The notes under the pieces were generated by a model. That model was not told where the DNA came from. It saw nothing but the letters and a program-made list of their open reading frames with translations, and searched no databases. Below are positions 42,498-51,697 of a stretch of DNA of 64,000 nt, piece by piece. Position 1 is the stretch's first letter. The number at the start of each line of letters is the position of its first letter. The position numbers and the translations under genes are program-made. Source of the stretch: Streptomyces sp. NBC_01262 (lineage in GTDB: Bacteria; Actinomycetota; Actinomycetes; Streptomycetales; Streptomycetaceae). The DNA lies in the NCBI RefSeq assembly GCF_036226365.1, contig NZ_CP108462.1, positions 4,152,501-4,216,500 of the forward strand, written 5' to 3'.

Positions 42498-44224
42498 GAG
42501 TGCTGCTCCGTTTCGGGGCGGGTGAGCGGGAAGTCTGCCGTATCGGTGGTGCTCACGGCCAACGTGCGCCCGGGGGTCAGGCGTACGACCAGGTGGCGGC
42601 GCCAGGCCTCGTCGTCGCGGTCCGGGCGGTCCTCGCGCCAGTGGCAGCCGCGGGTCTCCTCGCGGCGGCTCGCGGCGGCGACCAGCACCCGGGCGACGAG
42701 CAGGAGGTTGGACGCCTCCCAGGTCTCCACGCAGGGCTCGGCGGTCTTGCCGTCGCGCTCCAGCTCGTCCACGGCCTTGTCGTACAGCCCCTCCAGGGCG
42801 GTGGCCGCCTGCCGCAGGCTGTCCGCGCTGCGCAGGACGCCCGCGCCCCGGGTCATGACGCGCTGGATCTCGAAGCGCGTCTCGTAGGACAGCAGCGGGA
42901 AGGTGCTCGGGTCCGGGATGACCGGCTCGCCCGGGGACTGGGGGTCGGCGGTGATGTCGGCCGCGATGCGCTCCGCGAAGACCAGGCCTTCCAGGAGCGA
43001 GTTGGAGGCGAGGCGGTTCGCGCCGTGCACCCCGGTGCAGGCGACCTCCCCGCAGGCGTACAGGCCCGGCACGGTGGTGCGGCCCCGCAGGTCGGTGCGC
43101 ACGCCGCCGGAGGCGTAGTGCGCGGCGGGCGCGACGGGGATGGGCTCGGTCACCGGGTCGATGCCGTTCGCGCGGCAGGCGGCGAGGATGGTCGGGAAGC
43201 GGTGCTCCCACATGTCGGCGCCGAAGTGGCGGGCGTCGAGATACATGTGCTCGGTGCCCTGCTCGCGCATGCGGCGCGTGATGCCCTTGGCGACGATGTC
43301 GCGCGGGGCCAGCTCGGCCAGCTCGTGCTGCCCCTGCATGAACCGCACGCCGTCCGCGTCGACGAGGTACGCGCCCTCGCCGCGCACCGCCTCGGAGACC
43401 AGCGGCTGCTGCCCTTCGGCGTCCCGGCCGAGGAACAGCACGGTGGGGTGGAACTGGACGAATTCGAGGTCCGAGACCTCCGCCCCGGCGCGTAGGGCGA
43501 GGGCGACCCCGTCGCCGGTGGACACCGCGGGGTTGGTGGTGGCGCTGAAGACCTGGCCCATGCCGCCGGTCGCCAGGACGACGGCCTTCGCGCGGACCGC
43601 GCCCACTCCGTCGCGCTGGCCCTCGCCCATGACGTGCAGGGTGACGCCGGCCGTGCGGCCGGCGGCGTCGGTGAGCAGGTCCAGGACGAGCGCGTTCTCG
43701 ATGAACTCGATGCCGGCGGCCCGCACCGCCTCTATCAGTGCGCGTGAGATCTCCGCGCCCGTCGCGTCGCCGCCCGCGTGCGCGATCCGGCGGCGGTGGT
43801 GGCCGCCCTCCCGGGTCAGCAGGATCTCGCCGCTCTCCGGCGCCGTGTCGAACTGCGCGCCGGTCGCGATCAGGCGGCGTACGGCGTCCGGGCCCTCGGT
43901 GACCAGGATCCGGACCGCTTCGTGGTCGCACATGCCGGCGCCCGCGACCAGCGTGTCGTCCTCGTGCTGGGCTGGGGTGTCCCCGTCGCCGAGCGCGGCG
44001 GCTATGCCGCCCTGCGCCCAGCGGGTCGAGCCGTCGTCGAGGCGGGCCTTGGTGACCACCGTGACGCGTTCACCCGCCGCCGCGCAGCGCAGGGCCACGG
44101 TGAGGCCGGCCACGCCCGAGCCGACGACCACGACATCGGCCTCGTGCGTCCAGCCGGGCGCGGGGGCGTGCAGGGTGATACCGGTCGAGGTGGCCGACGG
44201 TATGGCGGGCACGGTGCCGTTCAC
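42494..44224 (-). CDS. nadB: L-aspartate oxidase
   Basis: FAD enzyme that oxidises aspartate to iminoaspartate, the first step of NAD synthesis. 576 residues: FAD motif VVVVGSGVAGLTVALRC, the TRWAQGGIAAALG block, VVLATGGMGQVFSATTNP, FVQFHPTVLF, and HYASGGVRTDLRGRT with the catalytic region. The GTG start overlaps the panC stop (GTGA). The extended C-terminus (LLLVARVLVAAASRREETRG) is the usual helical domain. Confidence 0.96.
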   Translation of the reverse strand: MNGTVPAIPSATSTGITLHAPAPGWTHEADVVVVGSGVAGLTVALRCAAAGERVTVVTKARLDDGSTRWAQGGIAAALGDGDTPAQHEDDTLVAGAGMCDHEAVRILVTEGPDAVRRLIATGAQFDTAPESGEILLTREGGHHRRRIAHAGGDATGAEISRALIEAVRAAGIEFIENALVLDLLTDAAGRTAGVTLHVMGEGQRDGVGAVRAKAVVLATGGMGQVFSATTNPAVSTGDGVALALRAGAEVSDLEFVQFHPTVLFLGRDAEGQQPLVSEAVRGEGAYLVDADGVRFMQGQHELAELAPRDIVAKGITRRMREQGTEHMYLDARHFGADMWEHRFPTILAACRANGIDPVTEPIPVAPAAHYASGGVRTDLRGRTTVPGLYACGEVACTGVHGANRLASNSLLEGLVFAERIAADITADPQSPGEPVIPDPSTFPLLSYETRFEIQRVMTRGAGVLRSADSLRQAATALEGLYDKAVDELERDGKTAEPCVETWEASNLLLVARVLVAAASRREETRGCHWREDRPDRDDEAWRRHLVVRLTPGRTLAVSTTDTADFPLTRPETEQHS

Positions 44225-45087
44225 GCGGCGCCTCCGAACTCCAGGGGGATGTTGTCGATAAGGCGCGTCGTGCCGACCTTGGCCGCTACTGCGAGGACGG
44301 CCGGGCCGGTGTGGTCCGGCGCGGCGTCGGTGAAGTCGCGGGGGTCGATGAGGGCGGCGTAGTCGAGGGCAACCGGGGGCTCCATTTGCGCGGCGTGGCC
44401 CAGGATCGCGCGCGCGGCGCGCAGGACGGCCTCGGGGCCGCGCGGGACGGCCTGCGCCGCTGTGAACAGCGCGCGGGACAGCTCACGGGCGGACACCCGC
44501 TCGACGTCCGACAGGTAGCGGTTGCGGCTGGACAGGGCGACTCCGTCGCCCTCGCGGACAGTGGGTACGCCCACGATCTCGACCGGGAAGTTCAGGTCGG
44601 CCGCCATGCGGCGGATCAGGGCGAGCTGCTGGGCGTCCTTCTGGCCGTAGAAGGCGACGTCGGGCCGGGTGAGGTGCAGCAGCTTGGCGACGACGGTGAG
44701 CATCCCGTCGAAGTGGCCGGGGCGGGACGCGCCCTCGTACCGCTCGCCCATCGGGCCGGCGGTGACGCGGACCTGGGGCTCGCCGCCCGGGTAGACCTCG
44801 TCCACGGAAGGGGCGAAGACGAGGTCCGCGCCTGCCCGCTCGGCGAGTTCCATGTCGGCCTCGATGGTCCGGGGGTAGCGGTCGAGGTCTTCGTTGGGAC
44901 CGAACTGGAGCGGGTTGACGAAGACCGTGACGACGACGCAGCCGCTGCCGACGCGCTCGCGCGCGGCGCGCACCAGAGCTGCGTGGCCCTCGTGCAGCGC
45001 CCCCATCGTCATCACGACCGCGGCCTCGCCGGGCCGGGTGTCGGCGTGCTTGCGCAGTTCGGCCGCGGTGCGGACCAGGCCGGTCAT
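44221..45087 (-). CDS. panC: Pantothenate synthetase
   Basis: ATP-dependent condensation of pantoate and beta-alanine. 288 residues: VVMTMGALHEGHAALVRAA (HIGH-like motif), FVNPLQFGPNEDLDRYPRT, DVAFYGQKDAQQLALIRRM and ALSSRNRYLSD (KMSKS-like). The ATG overlaps the upstream gene (ATGA), and its end overlaps nadB. Upstream frames continuing 5' belong to the DUF2520 gene. Confidence 0.97.
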   Translation of the reverse strand: MTGLVRTAAELRKHADTRPGEAAVVMTMGALHEGHAALVRAARERVGSGCVVVTVFVNPLQFGPNEDLDRYPRTIEADMELAERAGADLVFAPSVDEVYPGGEPQVRVTAGPMGERYEGASRPGHFDGMLTVVAKLLHLTRPDVAFYGQKDAQQLALIRRMAADLNFPVEIVGVPTVREGDGVALSSRNRYLSDVERVSARELSRALFTAAQAVPRGPEAVLRAARAILGHAAQMEPPVALDYAALIDPRDFTDAAPDHTGPAVLAVAAKVGTTRLIDNIPLEFGGAA

Positions 45088-45998
45088 CGTTCCCCCTCGT
45101 CGCGCAGCACATCCAGCAGCGCCACCGCCAGCTCCGGCTTGAGCATCCCGTTGGCCAGCGCCCGGTCGGCGGTCGCGCGGGCCATCGCCAGGTACGAGGC
45201 GACGGCCTGGGGCGAGTGCTTGCGCAGCTCCACCAGGTGCGCCGCGACCGTGCCCGCGTCGCCGCGCGCCACCGGGCCCGTCAGGGCGGCGTCGCCGGAG
45301 CGCAGCGCGTTGTCGAGGGCGGCGCCGAGGAGGGGGCCGAGCATGCGGCCGGGCTCGGAGACGCCGGAGGCGCGCAGGAGTTCGATGGACTGGGCGACGA
45401 GGGTGACGAGGTGGTTGGAGCCGATGGCCAGGCCCGCGTGGTAGAGCGGGCGGGCGGACTCCTCGATCCATTCGGGCTCGCCGCCCATCTCGATGACGAG
45501 GGCTTCGGCGGCCATGCGCAGCTCGTAGGGGGCTGTGACGCCGAAGGAGCAGCCGGCGAGCCGCTGGACGTCGACCGAGGTGCCGGTGAAGGTCATGGCG
45601 GGGTGCAGCGCGAGCGGAAGCGCGCCTGCGCGCATGGCGGGTTCCAGGACGCCGACGCCGTACCGCCCGGAGGTGTGCACGAGCAGCTGCCCGGGGCGTA
45701 CGGCGCCGGTCTCGGCGAGGCCGGAGACCAGCCCGGGGAGGGCGTCGTCGGGCACCGTGAGGAGCACCAGCTCGGCCTTGGCCAGCACCTGGGCGGGCTC
45801 GACGAGGGGGACGTCGGGCAGGAGGTTGGCGGCCCGGCGGCGGGAGGTGTCGGAGACGCCGGAGGCGGCGACGGGGTGGTGCCCGGCCAGGGCGAGGGCA
45901 GCGGCCAGCGCGGGGCCGACCCGGCCCGTGCCGACGACGCCGACGGTGAGGCGGGCGGGGCGCGCCTCGGCGTCAGAGGGTGTGTGCGATGCGTTCAC
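45084..45998 (-). CDS. Rossmann-fold DUF2520 oxidoreductase-like protein
   Basis: 304 residues: N-terminal NAD(P)-binding fold (VGVVGTGRVGPALAAALAL), LLTVPDDALPGLV, then a DUF2520 helical domain (LHPAMTFTGTSVD, YHAGLAIGSNHLVTLV, RGDAGTVAAHL). Related in form to ProC and ketopantoate reductase. It is the first gene of the pan/nad/coaX operon and overlaps panC, so a role in making pantoate (ketopantoate reduction) is a reasonable guess, but no substrate is established. Confidence 0.85.
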   Translation of the reverse strand: MNASHTPSDAEARPARLTVGVVGTGRVGPALAAALALAGHHPVAASGVSDTSRRRAANLLPDVPLVEPAQVLAKAELVLLTVPDDALPGLVSGLAETGAVRPGQLLVHTSGRYGVGVLEPAMRAGALPLALHPAMTFTGTSVDVQRLAGCSFGVTAPYELRMAAEALVIEMGGEPEWIEESARPLYHAGLAIGSNHLVTLVAQSIELLRASGVSEPGRMLGPLLGAALDNALRSGDAALTGPVARGDAGTVAAHLVELRKHSPQAVASYLAMARATADRALANGMLKPELAVALLDVLRDEGER

Positions 45999-46127
45999 GC
46001 TCGTGCTGGCCTTCCGTTCCAGTCCTCGCGGGGTACCGGACGTACGGCTTCATGCTACGGGAGTGTTTCCGGCCGTCTGCCAGTCGTTCAGGCCCCGGCA
46101 GGCCTTTTCAGGCCGTTTCGGGCCGCT

Positions 46128-46679
46128 TCAGGCCAGGAACCGGTATCGCCCCTGGAAGTAGGCCAGCGGGCCGCCCTCGGCGCTGGGTGTCCGGGCGCTC
46201 AGTACGCGGCCGATGACCAGGGTGTGGTCCCCGGCCGGCACCCGCTGTTCGGTCTCGCACTCCAGGACCGCGAGCGCCCCGCCGAGTATCGGGGCCCCGG
46301 ACAGCTCGCCCCGGTAGTAGGCGACGTCCTCGAAGAGCAGCCGGTCGCTGATCCGGCCGCGCATGGCGAAGCGCCCGGCGATGTGCCGCTGGCTCTCGCT
46401 CAGCACGGAGACCGCCCACCGGTCCTGCCGCTCCAGCAGCTCGTCCATGCGCGAGCCCTCGCGCAGGCTGACCAGCACCAGGGGCGGTTCGAGGGACACG
46501 GACATGAAGGCGGTGGCCGTCATGCCGACGTCCTCGCCGCGCGGGCCGTCCTCCGGGTCGTGGGCGCTCACCAGGACGACGCCTGCCGCGAGGCGGGCCA
46601 TCGCGGCGCGGAATGCCTCGGGGTCGACGGGCGGGGTGGCGGGAGCGGACCGGTCCACGGTCTCAGGATGCTGGAACAC
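46128..46679 (-). CDS. Flavin reductase-like domain protein
   Basis: 183 residues of the FMN-binding split-barrel flavin reductase family: RAAMARLAAGVVLVSAHDP, GMTATAFMSVSLEPPLVLV, FAVSVLSESQRHIAGRFA-like (WAVSVLSESQRHIAGRFAM), and the end GGPLAYFQGRYRFLA. It would supply reduced FMN to a partner monooxygenase or reduce a substrate itself. GTG at 46679 is chosen because TAGCGT lies 7 bases upstream with no ribosome site (leaderless). No partner enzyme is adjacent. Confidence 0.85.
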   Translation of the reverse strand: MFQHPETVDRSAPATPPVDPEAFRAAMARLAAGVVLVSAHDPEDGPRGEDVGMTATAFMSVSLEPPLVLVSLREGSRMDELLERQDRWAVSVLSESQRHIAGRFAMRGRISDRLLFEDVAYYRGELSGAPILGGALAVLECETEQRVPAGDHTLVIGRVLSARTPSAEGGPLAYFQGRYRFLA

Positions 46680-46686
46680 GGCAGGA

Positions 46687-46692
46687 ACGCTA
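46687..46692 (-). promoter_or_regulatory. -10 element, leaderless flavin reductase gene
   Basis: TAGCGT on the minus strand, 7 bases before the GTG at 46679. Confidence 0.4.
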
Positions 46693-46867
46693 GCCGGGGC
46701 ACCGAGGCCGCCGCATCGGACCCTGGACCGAGAGCGGGCGGCAGGAAGTCCTAGGACCCCGACCTTCCCCGGACTTTTACACAGCCGGAACCGATCAATT
46801 GTGTTCAGGAGGTGAAGAGATCGACCCGTAAAGCTACACCCTCTGTAGTCAAGATATGACAAACGCC

Positions 46868-46883
46868 TGTGACTTGAGTCACA
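46868..46883 (+). promoter_or_regulatory. Perfect Crp-type site before the GGDEF gene
   Basis: TGTGACTTGAGTCACA is TGTGA-N6-TCACA, the exact consensus half-sites and spacing bound by Crp/CAP proteins, extended by one more pair (C and G at 46867 and 46884). Streptomyces has a Crp that recognises GTG-N6-CAC. A TTGACC (46898-46903) follows but no matching -10 is clear. The gene-free stretch 46680-47019 holds this site, the flavin-reductase promoter on the other strand and the promoter of the GGDEF gene. Confidence 0.6.
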
Positions 46884-47019
46884 GCAGGCATGAATTGTTG
46901 ACCCTGTGTACCGGCCGAACTGCTCGCTGTGATTCAGTTGCGATGAGAACCGGAAGCGAAGCTTGCAATCAGCATCACAAGCAGTCTCAGGAGTTGCTGT
47001 CGAGGGCTCGGGGAGAGCG

Positions 47020-48765
47020 ATGGACACCGAGTCGGAGCCATATGTCCGCCTCGCCACCCTGCAGCAGGTGTACCAGGTCGTGGCAGAGCTCAACACCGCG
47101 CGCAGTCTCGCCGACACCCTCCAGGCCGTGACCGACGGCGTCGTGAAGGGCCTCGGCTTCGAGATCGCGGTGGTCAACCTCGTCCGCGCGGACGGAGACC
47201 TCGTCGTCGCCGCCGTCTCCGGCAGCGCTCCCGCCGAGGCGCTGATGGCCGGCCGGGTCGGCTCCCGCACTTCCTGGGACCGCCGGCTCAACATGGCCCA
47301 GCACTGGGGCACCCTGCGCTTCATACCGCACGTCGAGGGCTGGGTCCTGGACGGCGACGACGTGCCCCAGTGGTACACCGAGGGCCCACCGCCCCGCTTT
47401 CCCGACGAATGGCACCCCGGCGACCGGCTCTACGCGCCGATGTACGCCTCCCCCGCCGGCGGCGGCGAGCTGATCGGCGTCATCTCCGTCGACAAGCCCG
47501 CCAACGGCCGCCACCCCGGCCCCTGGGGCCGCGAGGCCCTGCAGATGTACGCCTTCCAGGCCGCCATCGCCATCAGCAACGCGCGGCTGCGGGCCAACAT
47601 GCAGCGCGCCCTGGTCCGCCTGGAGCGGGAGCAGCAGGCCCTGCGCGCCAGCGAGGAGAGTTTCCGGCAGGCCTTCGAGTACGCGCCCAGCGGCATGGCC
47701 ATCGCCGAGATGGGCGGCGACCAGCACGGCAAGGTCGTACGCGCCAACGACGCGCTGTGCCGGCTGCTGGGCCGCCCGGCGGCCGTCATGCGCAGGTACT
47801 CCTTCTCCGACCTGGTCCATCCGGAGGATGTCGGCCTGCTGTTGCGCACCAGCGCCGAGGGCGGCCGGGCCGAGCTGCGCCTGTCGCGGCGCGACGGCAC
47901 GTACGTGTGGGTCTCGCTGCGCAACTCGGTGGTCGCCGACACCACCGACGGGCCGCGCTTCCTCCTCACGCACGTCGAGGACATCGAGGAGCGCAAGAGC
48001 CGCGAACTGACGCTGGCCCACCGGGCCAGCCACGACTCGCTGACCGGGCTGCCCAACAGCGCCGAACTGCGCACGCGGCTGGCCGGCCGGCTCTGCTCCC
48101 AGCCGCAGGACGCCGCGGCCTCCGACCACGTGGACGCGTACAGCTACGGCTATGGCTACGGCCCCGACGAGATGGCCGCCCCGCTCGCCGGCCGGGACCA
48201 CCACACCCACGCCGTCTCCCCGGAGGGCTCCGCCGGGGGCGACAGCGGCGGCAAGGGGCTCGCGGTGCTCTTCTGCGACCTGGACGGCTTCAAGCTGATC
48301 AACGACCGCCACGGGCACCACACGGGCGACGCGGTCCTCATCGAGGTCGCCCGACGGCTGTCCAGCGTCGTGCGGGACGGCGACACGGTCGCCCGGCTCG
48401 GCGGCGACGAGTTCGTGGTCCTCGCGGACGGGCTCGCGCGTGACGACGCGGCCGATCTCGCGGACCGCCTGCTCAACGCGATCATCCCGCCCATCCGGGT
48501 CGACGGCCGGTCGGTCAAGGTCGGGGCCAGCTTCGGCATCGGCTGGGCAGGCTGCGGTATGACGGCCGACGAGGTCCTCAAATCCGCCGACCAGCGCATG
48601 TACGTCGAGAAGCGCTCCCGGTCCGCCGGCCGCCCGCGCAACGAGGACGATGGCAGCGACCGGCGCGGCGAGGGCGGGCCGGACAGCCGGTCCGGCAAAC
48701 GCCCCGACAACCGGCCCGAGAACCGGAACTCCAACGGCAACCGCAGCCACCGGCGCGCAGGCTGA
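47020..48765 (+). CDS. GAF-PAS-GGDEF diguanylate cyclase
   Basis: 581 residues. GAF-like domain about 10-190 (VYQVVAELNTARSLADTLQ, GVISVDKPANGRHPG), short coiled coil (RALVRLEREQQALRASEE), PAS about 215-335 (FEYAPSGMAIAEMGG, SFSDLVHPEDVG), and GGDEF domain about 345-535 with the intact active motif GGDEF (461-465) and inhibitory RDGD site (452-455). It should make c-di-GMP, which represses development in Streptomyces through BldD. There is a His/Tyr/Gly-rich insert (SYGYGYGPDEM) inside the GGDEF domain and a basic disordered tail. The layout resembles CdgB. GGGAG precedes the ATG. Confidence 0.93.
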   Translation: MDTESEPYVRLATLQQVYQVVAELNTARSLADTLQAVTDGVVKGLGFEIAVVNLVRADGDLVVAAVSGSAPAEALMAGRVGSRTSWDRRLNMAQHWGTLRFIPHVEGWVLDGDDVPQWYTEGPPPRFPDEWHPGDRLYAPMYASPAGGGELIGVISVDKPANGRHPGPWGREALQMYAFQAAIAISNARLRANMQRALVRLEREQQALRASEESFRQAFEYAPSGMAIAEMGGDQHGKVVRANDALCRLLGRPAAVMRRYSFSDLVHPEDVGLLLRTSAEGGRAELRLSRRDGTYVWVSLRNSVVADTTDGPRFLLTHVEDIEERKSRELTLAHRASHDSLTGLPNSAELRTRLAGRLCSQPQDAAASDHVDAYSYGYGYGPDEMAAPLAGRDHHTHAVSPEGSAGGDSGGKGLAVLFCDLDGFKLINDRHGHHTGDAVLIEVARRLSSVVRDGDTVARLGGDEFVVLADGLARDDAADLADRLLNAIIPPIRVDGRSVKVGASFGIGWAGCGMTADEVLKSADQRMYVEKRSRSAGRPRNEDDGSDRRGEGGPDSRSGKRPDNRPENRNSNGNRSHRRAG

Positions 48766-48872
48766 ACCCCGCTGAACCCCGAAGCCTGTCCGAACGTCCG
48801 TTCCCTCGGCTCCACCCTGCGGAGTAGGGCAGATCGCTCTGCTGGCTGACTCCCGCACCTGTCCGGCGTGCA

Positions 48873-48878
48873 TACGCT
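48873..48878 (+). promoter_or_regulatory. -10 element, leaderless kinase gene
   Basis: TACGCT, 7 bases before the GTG at 48886. Confidence 0.45.
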
Positions 48879-48885
48879 GGGTTAC

Positions 48886-50085
48886 GTGCAGCGTCTCTAC
48901 GATTTTATCCGCAGGCATCCGACCGGCGTCGACAGCTTCTGGGCCGTCATGCTGCTCGGGCTCTCCGCCCTGTGGATCACGTCGGAGGAGCTGAATTCGC
49001 CCGGCGCCCCGGTCGGCGTGGCCATCGCGGCCGCCTTCGCGCTGACCCTGGTCGTCGCGCTGCGCCGCCGGGCGCCCGACCGGATGCTGCTGCTCGCGAT
49101 CGTGACGGGCCTGGTCCAGATAGCCGCCGACGTCCCGATCAACCCCGGCGACTTCGCGATGCTCGTGATCGTCTACACCGTCGCCGCGCAGGGATCCGGC
49201 TGGGCCTCCCGGCTGGCGCTCATCGTCGGGCTGTGCGCCTCCCCGATCGCGACCCTGCGCTGGCCGAGCGAGGGCGAGGGGCACTGGGGCAATCTCGTCG
49301 CCATGGTCTTCCTGACCATCCCGTTCGCACTCGCCTGGGTGATCGGGGACAGCCTGCGCACGCGGCGGGCGTACTACGCCCAGCTCGAGGAGCGCGCCGC
49401 CCGCCTCCAGCGCGAGCGCGAGGCGCAGTCCAAGGCGGCGGTCGCGGCCGAGCGGGCCCGGATCGCCCGTGAACTGCACGATGTCGTCGCGCACAACGTG
49501 TCGGTGATGGTGGTGCAGGCGGACGGCGCCGCGTACGTCCTGGACGCCTCCCCCGAGCAGGCCAAGCAGGCCCTGGAGACCATCTCCTCGACCGGACGGC
49601 AGGCGCTCGCCGAGATGCGCAGGCTGCTGGGCCTGCTGCGCAGCAACGACGACGCGGGCGGGGAGTACGTCCCCCAGCCCGGCGTCGACCAGCTCGCCGA
49701 CCTCATAGAGCAGGTCCGGGGAGCCGGGCTGCCCGTGCGGTTCGACGTGGCGGGCGATGCGCGCCCGCTGCCCAGCGGGGTGGAGCTCACCGCGTACCGG
49801 ATCGTTCAGGAAGCCCTGACCAACACGCGCAAGCACGGCGGCCCGGAGGCGAGCGCCACCGTACGGCTCTCCTTCGGCGACAGCGAGCTGGGGCTGCTGA
49901 TCGAGGACGACGGGCGCGGCGCGCAGCACGAACTGTTCGAGGACGGCGGGGAGGACGGCCTCGGCCAGGGGCTGATCGGCATGCGCGAGCGCGTCGGCAT
50001 GGTCAGCGGAACACTGGACGCCGGGCCACGGCCGGGCGGGGGCTTCCGGATCAGCGCCGTACTTCCCGTCAAGACCACCCGTTAG
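48886..50085 (+). CDS. NarL-type sensor histidine kinase
   Basis: 399 residues. Four to five N-terminal membrane segments (FWAVMLLGLSALWI, VAIAAAFALTLVVAL, LAMVFLTIPFALAWVI-like), coiled coil, HisKA_3 with His198 in IARELHDVVAHNVSVMV, and an HATPase with LTAYRIVQEALTNTRKHGG and GLGQGLIGMRERV. It has no large extracellular sensor, so the membrane part may sense. GTG at 48886 is favoured by the leaderless -10; a GTG at 48868 is possible. It is paired with the response regulator 43 bases downstream. Confidence 0.92.
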   Translation: MQRLYDFIRRHPTGVDSFWAVMLLGLSALWITSEELNSPGAPVGVAIAAAFALTLVVALRRRAPDRMLLLAIVTGLVQIAADVPINPGDFAMLVIVYTVAAQGSGWASRLALIVGLCASPIATLRWPSEGEGHWGNLVAMVFLTIPFALAWVIGDSLRTRRAYYAQLEERAARLQREREAQSKAAVAAERARIARELHDVVAHNVSVMVVQADGAAYVLDASPEQAKQALETISSTGRQALAEMRRLLGLLRSNDDAGGEYVPQPGVDQLADLIEQVRGAGLPVRFDVAGDARPLPSGVELTAYRIVQEALTNTRKHGGPEASATVRLSFGDSELGLLIEDDGRGAQHELFEDGGEDGLGQGLIGMRERVGMVSGTLDAGPRPGGGFRISAVLPVKTTR

Positions 50086-50128
50086 CCCACCCCTGAGCCC
50101 ACCCCTGAGGAAAGAGGATCTGAGCACC

Positions 50129-50812
50129 ATGGCGATCCGCATAATGCTCGTCGACGACCAGGCGCTGCTGCGCACCGGCTTCCGCATGGTGCTGCAGGCT
50201 CAGCCCGACATGGAGGTCGTCGCGGAGGCGGGCGACGGCGCGGAGGCCGTGGAGGTGCTGCGGGCCACCAAGGTGGACGTGGTGCTGATGGATGTGCGCA
50301 TGCCGAGGATGGACGGGGTCGAGGCGACCCGGCAGATCTGCGGCGAGGGCAAGGACCGGGAGAGCGGCCCGCGCGTGCTGATCCTGACCACCTTCGACCT
50401 GGACGAGTACGCCTTCTCCGCGCTCAAGGCCGGCGCCAGTGGCTTCATGCTCAAGGACGTCCCGCCCGGCGAACTGCTCGCCGCGATCCGCTCCGTCCAC
50501 AGCGGCGACGCCGTCGTCGCCCCCAGCACGACCCGCCGCCTCCTCGACCGCTTCACCCCCATGCTGCCCAGCTCCTCCACCACGCCCGGCGCGGACGGCA
50601 TCGACCGGCTGACCGAGCGCGAGCGGGAAGTGCTACTGCTGGTCGCCCAGGGCCTGTCGAACGGCGAGATCGCGCGCAAGCTGGTGCTGTCCGAGGCGAC
50701 CGTCAAGACCCACGTCGGCCGCATCCTCACCAAGCTCGACCTGCGGGACCGCGTGCAGGCGGTGGTCCTGGCGTACGAGACGGGGCTGGTGCGGGCGGGC
50801 AGCGGGAGCTGA
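50129..50812 (+). CDS. NarL/LuxR-type response regulator
   Basis: 227 residues. Receiver with Asp55 in VVLMDVRMPRMDG, Thr in ILTTFDLDEYAF and Lys in GFMLKDVPPGE. LuxR helix-turn-helix LTEREREVLLLVAQGLSNGE and LSEATVKTHVGRILTKL. It is the partner of the kinase upstream. Targets are unknown. GAAAGAGGA precedes the ATG. Its stop is 2 bases from the stop of the convergent gene. Confidence 0.94.
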   Translation: MAIRIMLVDDQALLRTGFRMVLQAQPDMEVVAEAGDGAEAVEVLRATKVDVVLMDVRMPRMDGVEATRQICGEGKDRESGPRVLILTTFDLDEYAFSALKAGASGFMLKDVPPGELLAAIRSVHSGDAVVAPSTTRRLLDRFTPMLPSSSTTPGADGIDRLTEREREVLLLVAQGLSNGEIARKLVLSEATVKTHVGRILTKLDLRDRVQAVVLAYETGLVRAGSGS

Positions 50813-50814
50813 AC

Positions 50815-51606
50815 TCAGCGCGGAACCGGCACGCGCAGGCCGTCCAGGAAGAAGGTCGCCGCGAGCAGTGACGAGCTGCCGGCGGCGGTGAGGCCGCGCT
50901 CGCGCAGTTCGCCGTCCAGGGTGGCCAGGATGGCCCGCCCTTCGGCCGTGGCGGCGCCGCCGGCCTCGACGGCCTCGGCGGCGTGCTGCTTGAGCATCCG
51001 GAGCACGGCCGGTCCGGCGGCGTGCAGCAGGGTCGTGTCCTGGAGCGAGGACATGATCGCCAGTAACGCGTCCAGCCTGGCCACCGGCTCATCGGACCCG
51101 GCATGGCGCGACGTGCGCAGCGCGGCGAGCGCCCGCTTCACATGGGGGAAGCCGGCCCGCGCCTCGCCGCGCGCGCCGGCCGCGCCGTAGGTGGTGGAGG
51201 CGGCCGAGCCGCGCGAGGGGCGCAGCGGGGCGCGGCGGTCCCGTAGGCCTCCCAGGCGCTTGGCGGAGGCAAGGATCGTGTGGGCGTCCGCCTGTGGGAG
51301 TTCCAGCGCGGCGGCGGCCACGAGGAGGCCTACGGCCCACGTGGCGCCGCGGTGGATGCGTACGCCGCAGCCGGCGCGGGTCGCCGTCCACTCGGTGCTG
51401 CGGCCGATCGCGCCGAGCTCCTCGCGCAGCTCTATGGTGGGCGCGCCGATGCGGCGGGCGGCGTCGGCCATCGCCTCGAAGCCGGGCAGCAGGGACTTGG
51501 CCGCCCAGCGCGCGTCGCCGGGATCCGGATCGGGGTCGCGGCCGGGTACACCCGGCAACTCGACTTCCTCGACGATCGCTTGTACGGCGGCGTTGGCGAG
51601 CGACAT
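50815..51606 (-). CDS. CitG/MdcB-like triphosphoribosyl-dephospho-CoA synthase homologue
   Basis: 263 residues. Motifs comparable to CitG/MdcB: IHRGATWAVGLLVAAAAL (HKGAIFSLG in the family), GAAGARGEARAGFPHVKRAL, MSSLQDTTLLHAAG and a final LTAAGSSSLLAATFFLDGL (SPGGSADLLA in the family). CitG makes the prosthetic-group precursor for citrate lyase or malonate decarboxylase, but neither enzyme is encoded nearby. Some consensus residues are altered, so it may have another role. Confidence 0.7.
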   Translation of the reverse strand: MSLANAAVQAIVEEVELPGVPGRDPDPDPGDARWAAKSLLPGFEAMADAARRIGAPTIELREELGAIGRSTEWTATRAGCGVRIHRGATWAVGLLVAAAALELPQADAHTILASAKRLGGLRDRRAPLRPSRGSAASTTYGAAGARGEARAGFPHVKRALAALRTSRHAGSDEPVARLDALLAIMSSLQDTTLLHAAGPAVLRMLKQHAAEAVEAGGAATAEGRAILATLDGELRERGLTAAGSSSLLAATFFLDGLRVPVPR

Positions 51607-51697
51607 GGGCGGGAGCGTAGCGGCGGAAGCTGTGCCACCGCTGTGGAAACCGCCGGCTGCGGCCGCCTCGGCCAGGCTTCAGGTCAAGCCGTTCGGG

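Noticed and set aside
46867..46884. BldD binding site before the GGDEF gene
   Set aside because: The spacing between the AC and GT halves is one base shorter than the BldD consensus as I recall it; the Crp consensus fits exactly.
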